NCBI RefSeq assembly: GCF_003336665.1
Contig: NZ_QPIJ01000021.1
Span: 332 to 58,530, forward strand
Direction: 5' to 3'
Length of the DNA: 58,199 nt
From: Vreelandella rituensis
GTDB taxonomy: Bacteria > Pseudomonadota > Gammaproteobacteria > Pseudomonadales > Halomonadaceae
Below the pieces are notes generated by a model. The model did no database searches. It saw only the letters and a list, made by a program, of their open reading frames with translations, and was not told where the DNA came from. Below, piece by piece: positions 14,021-23,835 of the stretch (within the stretch, counting starts at the first letter, position 1; each line of letters opens with the position of its first letter). The translations under genes and the position numbers were made by a program.

Positions 14021-16551
14021 ACCGACCCTCCTATCACGCTGGGGAGTACCGCCATGGAAACCACGATTACCCAATAACCCCCCAGGTTATAGCGCCATAA
14101 CAGCCTGACCACCACCGGCTCCAGGGGCGCTTCCACCCCCACGTAACCGTAACCCACACGCAGACCCTGCAATAGCGTGAGTATCACGCCCAAACCGCTG
14201 TGCAACATCACATAGACCAGGCTAACCATCAGCACGGCATCGTGCGCGGTGGCGGTCACATCCAGTTCAGCCTCTACCAGCACCCACCCCAGCAAGGCCA
14301 GCTGGACGATTCCCAGGCCAGTGATCATGGCCATGCCTTTAGCCAGGCCATCACCCTGGCGATGACGAAGACGACGTACGCAGCGTTCCAACCACCACCA
14401 GCCGGCACTCAATGCCAACCCGGCCACTACCAGAAGCGTGAGTGAAAGCGGTGATTCAGCCGGCATGCTCCACTCGGGTGAAATCGTCCAGAGATAGAAC
14501 CAGCCGAATAACAATGAAAGAAAGAAGGCTCCATCGGCCAGCAAGGTCACCGCCATGGTCCATACGCCGGGGCCGTCCATGGTGCGGGAGTGAAGCGGCG
14601 GGTTGCCGGGTTGGTCACGGGCATCCGGCGCCGCCCTGGAGTGAGTGCCGTTCTCCCACGACCAACGCAGCAAGAAGCCGGCCGCGACCAGAACGGCAAT
14701 ACCCGCCAACGGATACCAGCGCAGCAACAGGCTGATACACACCACCGCCAAAGCCAGGGCGGCGAACAAGGGCCACCAGGAATTGGTCGGTAGATGTATC
14801 ACTTCGCGCAACTTGCCGGTCAAGGGGTCGGTTCCCCATATTTCGCGACGCCCATGAAAGGCCGCTGCCAGGCCATAGCGGCCTTCGGCGATAGCCTGGG
14901 GAAGTTGCGGTTGTTCCCACAGCGGATGGCGGCTTTCGACCTTGGGTAAGCTGACGAAGTTATACGGACTGGGCGGCATGGACGTCGCCCATTCCAAGGT
15001 GTCGGCGTTCCAGGGGTTTTGTCTGGCCGGTTTACCGAAGCGAAAATGCAAGATGAAGTCCGCCAAGATCATGGCGATCCCCATCGCCATCAGAAAACTA
15101 CTTACCGAAGAGATCAGATTGAACAACTCCCAGCCTTCATCGGCGCCGTAGGTATATACCCGCCGCGGCATGCCCAGAAGCCCGGTCCAGTGCATGACCA
15201 AGAAGGTGCCGTTGAAGCCCAGAAAGGTCAGCCAGAAACCCCATTTCCCCAGCGTCTGTGAAGGCATGCGCCCGGAAAACAACGGCAGCCAATAATACAG
15301 CCCGCCGATCAAGGGGAAGAACATGCCTCCCACCAGCACATAATGCATGTGGGCCACCACGAAATGCGTATCGTGGACTTGCCAATTGAAAGGCACCAGC
15401 GCAAGCATCACCCCGGTCAAACCACCCAACACAAAGACGAATAGAAACCCGAAAACCCACAGCATGGGCACCTGCATGCGCGGCTTGCCCAACCATAGCG
15501 TCGCTAGCCACAGAAATATCTGGATACCCGTCGGCACCGCCACCAACATGCTGGCGGCGGAAAAGAACGTCTGCGCCAACTGCGGCATGCCCACCGTGAA
15601 CATATGGTGCACCCAGAGCCCGAAGCTGATGAAACCGGTGGTGATCACCGCGAACACCGCCCAGCCGTAACCCACGATGGGGCGTCCGGCGAAGACCGGA
15701 ATCAGGGTCGACACGATCCCCGCTCCCGGCAGGAAAATGATGTAGACCTCGGGATGACCGAACAGCCAGAACAAATGCTGCCAAAGGATGGGATCGCCGC
15801 CGCCCGCCACGTCGAAAAACGGCATGCCTACGGCACGTTCCAGTTCCAGCAGAACACTTCCCAGAATCAACGGAGGAAACCCCACCACGATCATCATGGC
15901 CATCGCCAGGATGTACCAGGCGAATAGCGGCATCTTGTGCAATGCCATGCCTTGCGTGCGGGTACGCAGAATCGACACCACCAATTCGACACCGGCGGAA
16001 AGCGCCGATATTTCGACGAAGGTGATCCCCAGCAACCAGAAGTCCGAGCCCAATCCCGGCGAGTAAACCTTGCCGCTCAGCGGGGTATACATGAACCAGC
16101 CGCTTTCCGGCGCCATCTCCATGAACAGACTGGAAAGCAGAATCAGCCCGCCAAACAGGTAGCACCAATACCCGAAGGCGGAGAGACGCGGGCACACCAG
16201 ATCCCGGGCGCCGATCATCTTGGGAATCATGTAGATCGCCAGCCCTTCCAGGATGGGAATGGCGAACAGGAACATCATCACCGTTCCATGCATGGTGACG
16301 ACCTGATTGTAAATTTCCGGCGCCATGAAGTTCTGCCCCGGAAACGCCAGCTGAGAGCGTATCAACATGGCCAGCACCCCACCCACCAGGAAAAACGCCA
16401 TGCCGGTCAGCATGAAGCGCAGCCCTACGGTGGTGTGGTTGACGATGGTCAATGCGCCTAGACCGCGTGGATTCGCCCAGACTGTTTCCAGGTCCTTGAC
16501 CAAGCGCTGGGTATCTTCATCAGGGTTGGTTTTACGAGAGCTATCGGTCAT
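14017..16551 (-). CDS. Cytochrome c oxidase subunit I-III fusion
   Basis: 844 residues. The N-terminal ~560 are the catalytic haem-copper subunit I, with WQHLFWLFGHPEVYI (CuB ligand and cross-linked Tyr), HHMFTVGM and the HFVVAHMHYV haem-ligand histidines. A linker with two to three hydrophobic segments follows. The last ~190 residues look like subunit III (ADGAFFLSLLFGWFYLW onward, five or so membrane segments). Fused coxA-coxC genes are known in caa3-type oxidases. ATG 16551 overlaps the coxB end by four bases. It reduces O2 to water and pumps protons. Confidence 0.88.
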   Translation of the reverse strand: MTDSSRKTNPDEDTQRLVKDLETVWANPRGLGALTIVNHTTVGLRFMLTGMAFFLVGGVLAMLIRSQLAFPGQNFMAPEIYNQVVTMHGTVMMFLFAIPILEGLAIYMIPKMIGARDLVCPRLSAFGYWCYLFGGLILLSSLFMEMAPESGWFMYTPLSGKVYSPGLGSDFWLLGITFVEISALSAGVELVVSILRTRTQGMALHKMPLFAWYILAMAMMIVVGFPPLILGSVLLELERAVGMPFFDVAGGGDPILWQHLFWLFGHPEVYIIFLPGAGIVSTLIPVFAGRPIVGYGWAVFAVITTGFISFGLWVHHMFTVGMPQLAQTFFSAASMLVAVPTGIQIFLWLATLWLGKPRMQVPMLWVFGFLFVFVLGGLTGVMLALVPFNWQVHDTHFVVAHMHYVLVGGMFFPLIGGLYYWLPLFSGRMPSQTLGKWGFWLTFLGFNGTFLVMHWTGLLGMPRRVYTYGADEGWELFNLISSVSSFLMAMGIAMILADFILHFRFGKPARQNPWNADTLEWATSMPPSPYNFVSLPKVESRHPLWEQPQLPQAIAEGRYGLAAAFHGRREIWGTDPLTGKLREVIHLPTNSWWPLFAALALAVVCISLLLRWYPLAGIAVLVAAGFLLRWSWENGTHSRAAPDARDQPGNPPLHSRTMDGPGVWTMAVTLLADGAFFLSLLFGWFYLWTISPEWSMPAESPLSLTLLVVAGLALSAGWWWLERCVRRLRHRQGDGLAKGMAMITGLGIVQLALLGWVLVEAELDVTATAHDAVLMVSLVYVMLHSGLGVILTLLQGLRVGYGYVGVEAPLEPVVVRLLWRYNLGGYWVIVVSMAVLPSVIGGSV

Positions 16552-17600
16552 GGGCTTAGCGTCTCCAACCAGTCGCCGATGGCTTGCAAGGTCCGGGGTT
16601 CAAGTCCCAGATGCGCGGGCATGCGGTTGCCCGGCTTGAGCTGTTGATGACGCCGCAACCAGTCGCCGATGGCACCTTCCTCCATGGCCAGCACCCCGGC
16701 CCCCAGGGTGGGCCGTGCCCCGATATCCGAAAGATCCGGCCCTTGAATAGGCGCAAGCTCCCATTGAGAGTCGGGCACGGCCAACCCCGCCACACGATGA
16801 CACTGGGCGCAATACTCGACGAAGGCCTCGCGCGCGGGAGCATGGGCATCGGATTGCACGGCCAAGGTTTCCAGCGTCGGTACCTGACGCTCGGCGAGCC
16901 AGGCCTCGTAATCGCTGCGCTCCATCGCCTTCACATACAACTGCATGTGGGCATGCTGGGTGCCGCAGAATTCGGCGCACTGAGCACCGAAAACGCCCGG
17001 GCTATCCGCCTCCAGGCGTATGCGATTGGTGCGCCCGGGGACCATATCGATCTTGCCGCCCAAGCGCGGGATCCAGAACGAATGAATCACATCCGCCCCG
17101 GTGACGTGAAAATCCACCGGTTCACCCGCCGGCATCACCACTTGGTTGGCGGTGACGACTTCACCGCCCTCCGCGCCGGGATAGCGGACCTCCCACCACC
17201 ATTGGTGGCCGGTCACTTCGATGACATCAGGCGGGGTGCCTAGCGGCACCGGCAACATCCGCTGACCGGCCGGCACGCCGAAAATCATCAGCACCACAAT
17301 CGTTGCGACCGGCAACAAGACGCCACCGCCGAGTATCAATCGCCGAGCCAGGCGCTTTTCCTCAATCGCCGTGCGCGCTCGACTCGAACGCGGGCGGAAG
17401 GTATACAGCCATAGCGCCACCACCGTGATCAGCACCAGGCTGAAAAATCCCAGCATTCCCCACCATACCAGGGCGACGTCGGCGGCGCCCCGCCCGGCGG
17501 GATCGAGAATCGACTTGTCCCCGGCACAGCCCGTCAACAAGACTGCCAGGAACGTCGGTATCGACCATACTCGTATCAACTGGGCTCTCATTAACCGCAT
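16548..17600 (-). CDS. Cytochrome c oxidase subunit II with fused cytochrome c domain
   Basis: 350 residues. A lipoprotein-type signal (FLAVLLTGC lipobox) and two membrane spans precede the cupredoxin domain. The CuA site appears as CAEFCGTQHAHM. A C-terminal c-type haem motif CAQCH (YCAQCHRVAGL) with distal Met further on marks a caa3-type enzyme. The start was chosen at ATG 17600 (ATG 17591 also possible); longer readings have no family similarity. It heads the operon coxB-coxAC-small protein-ATPase and is divergent, by 24 bases, from the DUF2231 gene. Confidence 0.85.
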   Translation of the reverse strand: MRLMRAQLIRVWSIPTFLAVLLTGCAGDKSILDPAGRGAADVALVWWGMLGFFSLVLITVVALWLYTFRPRSSRARTAIEEKRLARRLILGGGVLLPVATIVVLMIFGVPAGQRMLPVPLGTPPDVIEVTGHQWWWEVRYPGAEGGEVVTANQVVMPAGEPVDFHVTGADVIHSFWIPRLGGKIDMVPGRTNRIRLEADSPGVFGAQCAEFCGTQHAHMQLYVKAMERSDYEAWLAERQVPTLETLAVQSDAHAPAREAFVEYCAQCHRVAGLAVPDSQWELAPIQGPDLSDIGARPTLGAGVLAMEEGAIGDWLRRHQQLKPGNRMPAHLGLEPRTLQAIGDWLETLSP

Positions 17601-17624
17601 AGACGTCAGACGCAGGAGAGGATC

Positions 17625-18086
17625 ATGGCGGAAGTGAAACAACGTAATATCAAAAGCCACGCGGCCATTGCGGGCCATCCGCTTCATCCCTTGATGATTC
17701 ACTTTCCGGTGGCGGCGCTGATCGCACTGGTGGCGAGTGACCTGGGGTATCTCTACACCCAGGACCCGTTCTGGGTTCGGGCTGGCGTGTGGCTCGCCGG
17801 AGTGGGCGCTTTCGGAGGATGGCTTGCGAGTCTGGCGGGGATTGTCGACCTGGTCACGGTCAAGAGAATTCGTTCCAAGATAACCGGCTGGAATCACGCC
17901 ATCATCGCGGTGATGATGTTGTCGTTGGCTTCGTTCAACTGGCTGCTGCGAATCAATGACCCGGAAATCATCCTGCCATGGGGGTTGGCGATGTCGCTGG
18001 TGACCGCCGGCATGATCGCCGCTGCGGGCCTGCTTGGGGGGCATCTGGTGTACGAACATGCGGTAGGGGTGCAGGTTGAAAGATGA
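17625..18086 (+). CDS. DUF2231 membrane protein
   Basis: 153 residues, four hydrophobic segments. The family hallmark HPLHPLMIHFPVA near residue 20 places conserved histidines at the membrane edge. The second half shows VDLVTVKRIRSKITGWNHAI, typical of DUF2231, thought to be redox- or haem-related but without a settled function. CAGGAG lies close before ATG 17625. It is divergent from coxB, so the two may share regulation, though the gap is too short for two independent promoters. Confidence 0.8.
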   Translation: MAEVKQRNIKSHAAIAGHPLHPLMIHFPVAALIALVASDLGYLYTQDPFWVRAGVWLAGVGAFGGWLASLAGIVDLVTVKRIRSKITGWNHAIIAVMMLSLASFNWLLRINDPEIILPWGLAMSLVTAGMIAAAGLLGGHLVYEHAVGVQVER

Positions 18087-18146
18087 TGCAGGCGATGAAT
18101 TTCTTCCCTCATGTGAAAGAGATGTCGCTGGCTTCAACATGGCGGC

Positions 18147-18572
18147 TCAACTCCAATCCATGGGTTTGGCCAGGACCAGCGTCAGCACCGTCACCATGCA
18201 TGACACCGCCAGCAAAGCAAAGCCGACACTGCCCGCAGTGGCGCCAAACGAATGCCCTTTTTCCAGCCGCGCGATCAACCAGCCCAGCCCGCCATGAGCG
18301 GCCACCATCCCCATGACCGCAAATAACTTGAAGACCAGCCAGCCACCCACAAGCTGATGCAACAGAAATAACAGGGTGCCGGTAAAGATCGCCACCAAGG
18401 CGGCGGGCGTAGCGATTGAAATGAAGAAAAAACGCGGCATCAAAGGCGCGTTCTGGGCGAACCCCGCATCGAGGCGTGCTTGCAATGACTGGATGATGAG
18501 CGCGGGAAGATACAACAACGCGCCGCACCAGACCACTAATGCAATGATATGCAGTAGTTTAAGCCAAGGCAT
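18147..18572 (-). CDS. CopD-like integral membrane protein
   Basis: 141 residues with four membrane segments. The opening WLKLLHIIALVVWCGALLYLPAL and the later GGWLVFKLFAVMGM and HGGLGWLIA fit the CopD/DUF2269-like group of copper or haem-associated membrane proteins. It lies between cox genes and unrelated housekeeping genes and may serve oxidase maturation. Function is inferred only from this location and fold. Confidence 0.65.
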   Translation of the reverse strand: MPWLKLLHIIALVVWCGALLYLPALIIQSLQARLDAGFAQNAPLMPRFFFISIATPAALVAIFTGTLLFLLHQLVGGWLVFKLFAVMGMVAAHGGLGWLIARLEKGHSFGATAGSVGFALLAVSCMVTVLTLVLAKPMDWS

Positions 18573-18664
18573 TGCAGCATCCTAGCATCGACACACGCAT
18601 AGACCGCTCGCAGCAAAAAGTGACTCTTTTACCTTAGCAGTTTGCTGCAAAGTGGCCAGTCGAC

Positions 18665-19501
18665 CTACCGAATCGCCACTTCATAGCCGGTGTACTTGCG
18701 CAGGTTGATCACACCGCTATCCAGCATCAGATACTGCCCCTTGATACCCATCAGCGTACCGCTCACCAGCGGCTGTTTATCGAGATTATGCGATACGACC
18801 TTCTGGGGAAATGTCTCTACCGGATAGGTGAAATGCTGCACGGGACCGTTCAAGCGGCGCAGGGCGCCTTCACCGAACCGCTCACTCAGCTCGCTCAAGC
18901 CGCTCTCCAGGCTGGCAAGCAAACGGTCGCGTTCTTCTTGCAAGTCGAGGGGAGGCACCTGCCCTTTCAGCATGGCGCGCCAGTTGGTGCGGTCGGCCAC
19001 CTGCTCCTTGAACAACATTTCCACCTGGCCCGACTGCAAACGCGTATCCACTTCAATGATCGGCAAGGCCTGGATAGCGCCCTGATCCATCCAGCGGGTA
19101 GGCACTTGGGTGTTGCGCGTGATACCCACCTTGAGGCCCGAGGAATTGGCCAGATACACCACATGCGGCTGGAAACAGTGCTTTTCGCCCCACTCCGGCT
19201 CCCGGCAAGTGCCCTGGAAGAAATGGCAGGTTTCGGGTTTGACGATGCAGGTATCGCACTGGGCCAAGCGCTTGAAACAAGGGTAACAATGCCCTTGGGC
19301 AAAGCTTTTGCGTGTCGCGCGTCCGCAATGCGTGCAGGCGATCGCCCCGGTCCACTGAATGGACAGCGGCAAGCCGATACGTTCGTTGAGTGAAAGTTCG
19401 TGGTCTCCGGCGCGCAAGGTATAAGCCACCTCCCCTTGCGCGTTCACCTGAGCAGCCATTTTCGTCAAGCAGCCGTGAATCCCTTCAGCCACGACCGACA
19501 T
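18665..19501 (-). CDS. DUF2797 family protein with zinc-binding cysteines
   Basis: 278 residues. A dense cysteine region (CTHCG, then CYPCF, CDTC and CHFFQGTC) suggests two zinc sites. The middle part VVYLANSSGLKVGITRN resembles a GIY-YIG-like fold, as noted for this family. The start at ATG 19501 overlaps the preceding YeaC-like gene by 17 bases; 19459 is an alternative. Role unknown; the gene is a common neighbour of YeaC-type genes in gammaproteobacteria. Confidence 0.8.
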   Translation of the reverse strand: MSVVAEGIHGCLTKMAAQVNAQGEVAYTLRAGDHELSLNERIGLPLSIQWTGAIACTHCGRATRKSFAQGHCYPCFKRLAQCDTCIVKPETCHFFQGTCREPEWGEKHCFQPHVVYLANSSGLKVGITRNTQVPTRWMDQGAIQALPIIEVDTRLQSGQVEMLFKEQVADRTNWRAMLKGQVPPLDLQEERDRLLASLESGLSELSERFGEGALRRLNGPVQHFTYPVETFPQKVVSHNLDKQPLVSGTLMGIKGQYLMLDSGVINLRKYTGYEVAIR

Positions 19502-19769
19502 CCTGTCCCAGACCGGCCATTTCCGGCGAGACGTCCGCACCGCTTGCGGCGGCGCCACAGGTGCGATGCTCCAGGTAGCCCACGCGCTGATCTTCGGGAA
19601 CGTTATTTTCCGCCTCGAAGCGCATCACCGCCTCCAGGCAAAGCTCGGTCTGTTCGGGCGTCAAACGGCGGCCATCCGGCCATTTGCGCAGGGCGACCGA
19701 TTGTTTCAGGCTTTCATAGATCGCCGGGGTCATCTGGCTGATCATTTTATCGAATGTCATGTCGCTCAT
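19485..19769 (-). CDS. DUF1315 (YeaC-like) protein
   Basis: 94 residues. The opening TFDKMISQMTPAIYESLKQSVALRKWPDGRRLT and the segment ENNVPEDQRVGY are the conserved core of the YeaC family. GGAG lies a few bases before ATG 19769. It is a cytoplasmic protein of unknown function, in a minus-strand run with the rhomboid gene upstream and DUF2797 downstream. Confidence 0.85.
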   Translation of the reverse strand: MSDMTFDKMISQMTPAIYESLKQSVALRKWPDGRRLTPEQTELCLEAVMRFEAENNVPEDQRVGYLEHRTCGAAASGADVSPEMAGLGQDVGRG

Positions 19770-19784
19770 GGCGGGCTCCTGAGA

Positions 19785-20633
19785 TCAAGATTTCAAACGT
19801 CGTGAAGAATAATACCAGCCGCTGGCCAGTCCCACGACCAATCCTCCTAAATGCGCCTCGTTGGCGACATTCCCGAAGCCGATGGCACCGGCCATGTCGG
19901 TCATGGTGAAAACCATCCAGCCGAGCATGAACACCACCAGCATCTGGGGAACGAAGAACCCGCTTTGGGGTGCCCGCCGCGACATCAGCCATACATGTCC
20001 CAGAAGGGCATACACCACCCCGGACATGCCGCCAAACAGGACCGTGCCGGTGACGAACTGAGCCAGGTTGGCGCCGATGCCTGCCACCACCAACAGTAGC
20101 AACATCATCCGGCTAGTTTGCAACAGCTCTACCTGACGGCCGAAATACCACACCCACATCAGATTGAAAATCAGGTGCATCCAGCCGAAATGCAGGAATG
20201 CCGGCGACAGCAGCCGCCATACCTGGCCAGAGCCCAGCGTTTCGCTCAACGTACCGAACGCCAACTGGCCATTGGCAATACCCACCGGCACGATGGTCAA
20301 ACTGACGATCAACAGATCGCCGAAAAGACCGATCAGGGCAAACACCAGCAAGCTTATCGCTATGATGGCAGCCGTCACCGGTGCTTGGCGCAGCGTAGGC
20401 CAGACGGTCTGTGTGCTGCGCTGCCTTTTGCGGCGCACAGGCAACTCCAGAGCCACCCCGCTTTGCCAGCGCTGTACCAGGCTGCGTAGCTCATCATGCT
20501 GAGTAGGGTCGGCCACCCAGATCAGCTGGCCGTCGGCCTCTTGGGTAATACGATGACTGATGCGCTGTTTCCACAACGCCTGGCGCAAGGTGCGAGTATC
20601 CGCATCATGAGGCAGAAGCATCACAGGATGCAT
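19785..20633 (-). CDS. glpG: Rhomboid-family intramembrane serine protease (GlpG-like)
   Basis: 282 residues. A soluble N-terminal domain of ~80 residues precedes six membrane segments. The active site is visible: GMSG with Ser204 and His261 in NEAHLGG; the HLIFN histidine and asparagine are at 153 and 157. ATG 20633 is preserved by GGAG six bases upstream; a more distal TTG lacks this. It cleaves substrates within the inner membrane. Confidence 0.88.
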   Translation of the reverse strand: MHPVMLLPHDADTRTLRQALWKQRISHRITQEADGQLIWVADPTQHDELRSLVQRWQSGVALELPVRRKRQRSTQTVWPTLRQAPVTAAIIAISLLVFALIGLFGDLLIVSLTIVPVGIANGQLAFGTLSETLGSGQVWRLLSPAFLHFGWMHLIFNLMWVWYFGRQVELLQTSRMMLLLLVVAGIGANLAQFVTGTVLFGGMSGVVYALLGHVWLMSRRAPQSGFFVPQMLVVFMLGWMVFTMTDMAGAIGFGNVANEAHLGGLVVGLASGWYYSSRRLKS

Positions 20634-20720
20634 AGTGTCTCCATTCAATGCCGTTAGACGGCGTTTATCCCTGACTCGATATTGTATGGCGGCTTACCGG
20701 CCCCACAAATGACAGACACG

Positions 20721-20748
20721 AAAAAAAACCGGCGGAGGAAACCGCCGG
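20721..20748 (-). terminator. Intrinsic terminator of the phosphoesterase gene
   Basis: On the minus strand CCGGCGG / CCGCCGG forms a seven-base stem followed by eight T residues. It lies about 80 bases after the phosphoesterase stop. Confidence 0.85.
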
Positions 20749-20829
20749 GATCTAAGCAAGGGATCATTCAAGGGAACACTTACTCTGATTGTGACTCATT
20801 GGGTAAGTTCCACCTGTCCGATAAAAAAT

Positions 20830-21816
20830 TCATTCGAAATCGATTTCCCAAGGTCGCGGCCGGTCATTGACTTCCTGGGGAACGGGAATCCAGACGAAAT
20901 GGTCGGCATTCAAGCGCTGCTCGCCACTCCAGCGATAGGCTACCAGACGCCCGTACTTGACCGCACTATAATCCAGGCAGGCGATATTGGCGCTAGGCAA
21001 AGCAGGAATGCCTTCGCACCAATAATGGCCGATAAACAGCGGCGGCTTTTCAGGCCCATAATAACTCAGACGTGCCACTTCGCTGGGCGACAAGGGACGC
21101 TGTTCAAGATCGCCCGGCAGGTTATCCGGCTGAAACACCACATCCCCCCAGGTTTGCGGCTGCTTGGCCCAGAAATGTGCCCGAAAACTGCGCCGGGTAA
21201 AGCCGTCGCCGGAATGAATATGGACGCGTTCCGGCAAGGGAATCGAGGTGCCCCGGGTAAGCCGGTCCAGAATGCGGTATGCCTGAGTATCCGGGTCGGT
21301 GGATTCCACCAGAAATTCCGGCGTCATGCAGGCGTCGGGCAAGCGCTGGTAGAGTTGCTCAATCAAGGCCTCATCCCAACAGGCATGCACCACCCGAAGG
21401 CCGTCCAGTTCCAAGCATAGCGGCATTTGCATGAACCAGGCCAGGTTATCTTCCCATTCACTGGGGTAGTCGCGGTACTGCGTCAAGGTTTCCTGAATAA
21501 TCCGGTTATGCCGGGGGCTATGTTCACGCAACCAGCGCTGGCCGCTGCCAACCGGCGCCGGATGATAATAGGCCAGGGCGTTGTATTCATGGTTGCCCAT
21601 GACGATATGGGCTTCACCCTCTTCCACCATGCGCCGGGCGGTGTTGACCGCCAGCCGGATACGCGGCCCGCGATCGATCAGATCCCCCAGAAAGATCACT
21701 TTACGCCTTGGGTGACGGTAGACGCCGTTGCGCTGGTGATAGCCGAGCTTTTCGAGCAGCGCCGCCAGGGTGGCACCACAACCGTGAACATCGCCGATCA
21801 GGTCATAGCCTTGCAT
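20830..21816 (-). CDS. Calcineurin-like metallophosphoesterase
   Basis: 328 residues. The metal-binding motifs are complete and in order: GDVHGC near residue 8, GDLIDRGPR around 48, GNHE around 78, then a histidine in FIGHYW. This pattern fits the ser/thr-phosphatase-like group, though substrates may be nucleotides or small phosphates. Its ATG overlaps the end of the NAD kinase gene region (TAATATG), so the two are probably one transcript. Confidence 0.85.
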   Translation of the reverse strand: MQGYDLIGDVHGCGATLAALLEKLGYHQRNGVYRHPRRKVIFLGDLIDRGPRIRLAVNTARRMVEEGEAHIVMGNHEYNALAYYHPAPVGSGQRWLREHSPRHNRIIQETLTQYRDYPSEWEDNLAWFMQMPLCLELDGLRVVHACWDEALIEQLYQRLPDACMTPEFLVESTDPDTQAYRILDRLTRGTSIPLPERVHIHSGDGFTRRSFRAHFWAKQPQTWGDVVFQPDNLPGDLEQRPLSPSEVARLSYYGPEKPPLFIGHYWCEGIPALPSANIACLDYSAVKYGRLVAYRWSGEQRLNADHFVWIPVPQEVNDRPRPWEIDFE

Positions 21817-21817
21817 A

Positions 21818-22753
21818 TTAGTCCCCCAGGCGATGGCCCCAGCCCAGCTTGCTGCGCAGGACTTCGTAATAATTATGCCCGATGGGATGCACCATCTGGA
21901 CCCGCTGCGGCTTGCGCCGTATCACCAGCACATCGTCGGGCTTGGCCACGGCACGGGTCTGGCCGTCACAGCTGACATGCGGGTAGGTCTGGTTGGTTTC
22001 CCCGATATGTATCCGAATCTCACTGGCCGCATCGATCACGATGGGGCGACTGGATAATGTATGCGGAAACATTGGCACCAACGTCACCACATCCAGCTTG
22101 GGATGCATGATGGGGCCGCCCCCGGACAGCGCATAGGCCGTGGAGCCGGTGGGCGTAGCGATGATCAAGCCATCGCTGCGCTGGCTATAAACGAAATGGC
22201 CGTCGATGAACAGCTCGAACTCGATCATGCGCACGGCTTTTCCAGGGTGAACCACCACCTCGTTCAAGGCCTCACCGTTGCCCACGGCAACGCCGTTACG
22301 GTAAAGCTCCGCCTCGAGCAGAAAGCGCTCTTCGAGTTCGTAGCGCCCGGCGAGCACCTCGCCCACGCGGGTTTCCAGCTCATCGGGAGAAATATCGGTC
22401 AGAAATCCCAGCCGCCCACGGTTGACGCCGAGCATCAAGGTACCAGTGTGACACAGTGTACGCGCCGCCCCCAGAAAGCTGCCATCACCGCCGACCACAA
22501 TCACCAAATCGCACAGCTGGCCGAGCATGCGTCGGTTGGCTTCCGGCTGGCCGTGGTCGGGGATCACGGTTGCGGTGCGATCCTCGACGATCACCTTGTA
22601 GTCTTGCTGGACAAGGAAGTTCACCAGGCGGTTGAGCGAATCGACCACCTTGGTGCTGCCCAGGCGCCCGATCAAACCGATGGTGGCAAAAGGACGTGCG
22701 GCATCATGGGAGGATGAACCTGAAACCGGTGTTTTGTTTGCGTTTTCGGTCAT
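21818..22753 (-). CDS. nadK: NAD kinase
   Basis: Makes NADP from NAD and ATP in the cytoplasm. 311 residues. The GGDGS motif (88-92) with catalytic Asp90, the NRGRLGFLTD loop and the SPTGSTAYALSGGGPI-like segment (TPTGSTAYALSGGGP) are all present. The first ~20 residues are a non-conserved Ser-rich extension. It is followed immediately by the phosphoesterase gene. Confidence 0.93.
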   Translation of the reverse strand: MTENANKTPVSGSSSHDAARPFATIGLIGRLGSTKVVDSLNRLVNFLVQQDYKVIVEDRTATVIPDHGQPEANRRMLGQLCDLVIVVGGDGSFLGAARTLCHTGTLMLGVNRGRLGFLTDISPDELETRVGEVLAGRYELEERFLLEAELYRNGVAVGNGEALNEVVVHPGKAVRMIEFELFIDGHFVYSQRSDGLIIATPTGSTAYALSGGGPIMHPKLDVVTLVPMFPHTLSSRPIVIDAASEIRIHIGETNQTYPHVSCDGQTRAVAKPDDVLVIRRKPQRVQMVHPIGHNYYEVLRSKLGWGHRLGD

Positions 22754-22868
22754 GCGCGGCTCTCTCGCGAATCAGCGGTCATTATGCGCACAGCCGAGGC
22801 GGCGAGCAAACATGCCCACCGCCTCATCGTCTCACTGTCTTAACGTCTCATTGCCTGAAAGGCTCGGG

Positions 22869-23738
22869 TCAGGCCGGGCTGGTGGCTCGTCGCTGTAACC
22901 ACCAATGATTGAGCCACAATGAACCCGCCATGATCAAAGCCCCGAGCAGCAAGCGCCCCAGTTCAGCCTCGCGGTTCCAGATCAGCAGGTTGACGACCAG
23001 TCCGGCGGGGATCAGGGCATTGTTCATGATCGCCAAGGTGCCCGCATCCACCTTGGTGGCTCCCCGGTTCCAGGCAAAGTAGCCCACCCCGGACGCCGCC
23101 AGCCCAAGCCAGACCAGTACCGACCACTGCACGGCGCTGGTCGGCAAGGCCGCGCTATTGCCCAATAACAGGAAGGCCGGTACCGCGACCATTAACGCCC
23201 CGATGAAAAACCAGCCAAAGACGTTATGCCAAGGCAACGACGCAGGCAGCTCAGCCGCCAAGCGGCGATAGCCGACCTGCCCCAGGGCGAAGCACAAATT
23301 GGCCCCTTGCACCACGAGAAACCCCAGCCAGAAGCCACTATCAATACCATCGTAACGAATCACACCGGCGCCGATGACCGCCAATAGCGCGGTAACCAGG
23401 TACATCGGGGTGAAGCGCCCGAACAGCATGTCGTCGAGCAAGGCGATATAGATCGGCGTGAAGATGGTAAACAGCAGCACCTCGGGTACCGAGAGCAGCA
23501 GAAACGACTGATAGAAAAAGATATACATCACGCCCAGCTGAAGCGCCCCGAGCGCCATCAGTGCTAGCCGCTGCCTGCCACGCAACAGGCTAGGCCGCAG
23601 AAATGGCAGGAATACCAACGTCGCCAGACTGATGCGTAACAGCACCGCAAAATAGCTATCCACCTGCCCGGCGAGATACACCCCGATCAAGGAGAACGAA
23701 AACGCCCACAGCAGTGTAACGCCGACCAGATACCCCAT
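22869..23738 (-). CDS. EamA/DMT-family transporter
   Basis: 289 residues with ten hydrophobic segments in two five-helix EamA repeats. It matches the carboxylate/amino acid/amine transporter type. ATG 23738 begins directly with the first membrane helix (GYLVGVTLLWAFSFSLIGVY); an upstream in-frame start adds a non-hydrophobic leader. Substrate unknown. It stands alone between nadK and the Pmp3-domain gene. Confidence 0.8.
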   Translation of the reverse strand: MGYLVGVTLLWAFSFSLIGVYLAGQVDSYFAVLLRISLATLVFLPFLRPSLLRGRQRLALMALGALQLGVMYIFFYQSFLLLSVPEVLLFTIFTPIYIALLDDMLFGRFTPMYLVTALLAVIGAGVIRYDGIDSGFWLGFLVVQGANLCFALGQVGYRRLAAELPASLPWHNVFGWFFIGALMVAVPAFLLLGNSAALPTSAVQWSVLVWLGLAASGVGYFAWNRGATKVDAGTLAIMNNALIPAGLVVNLLIWNREAELGRLLLGALIMAGSLWLNHWWLQRRATSPA

Positions 23739-23835
23739 TGGTAAACCTCGTTTATAGAAATAGCTTACCGGGATTATACGCACTGCAGCAGGCTTGCCAA
23801 GGGTGTTTATTGGCGGTCAGTTTACCGCCCTGGAT

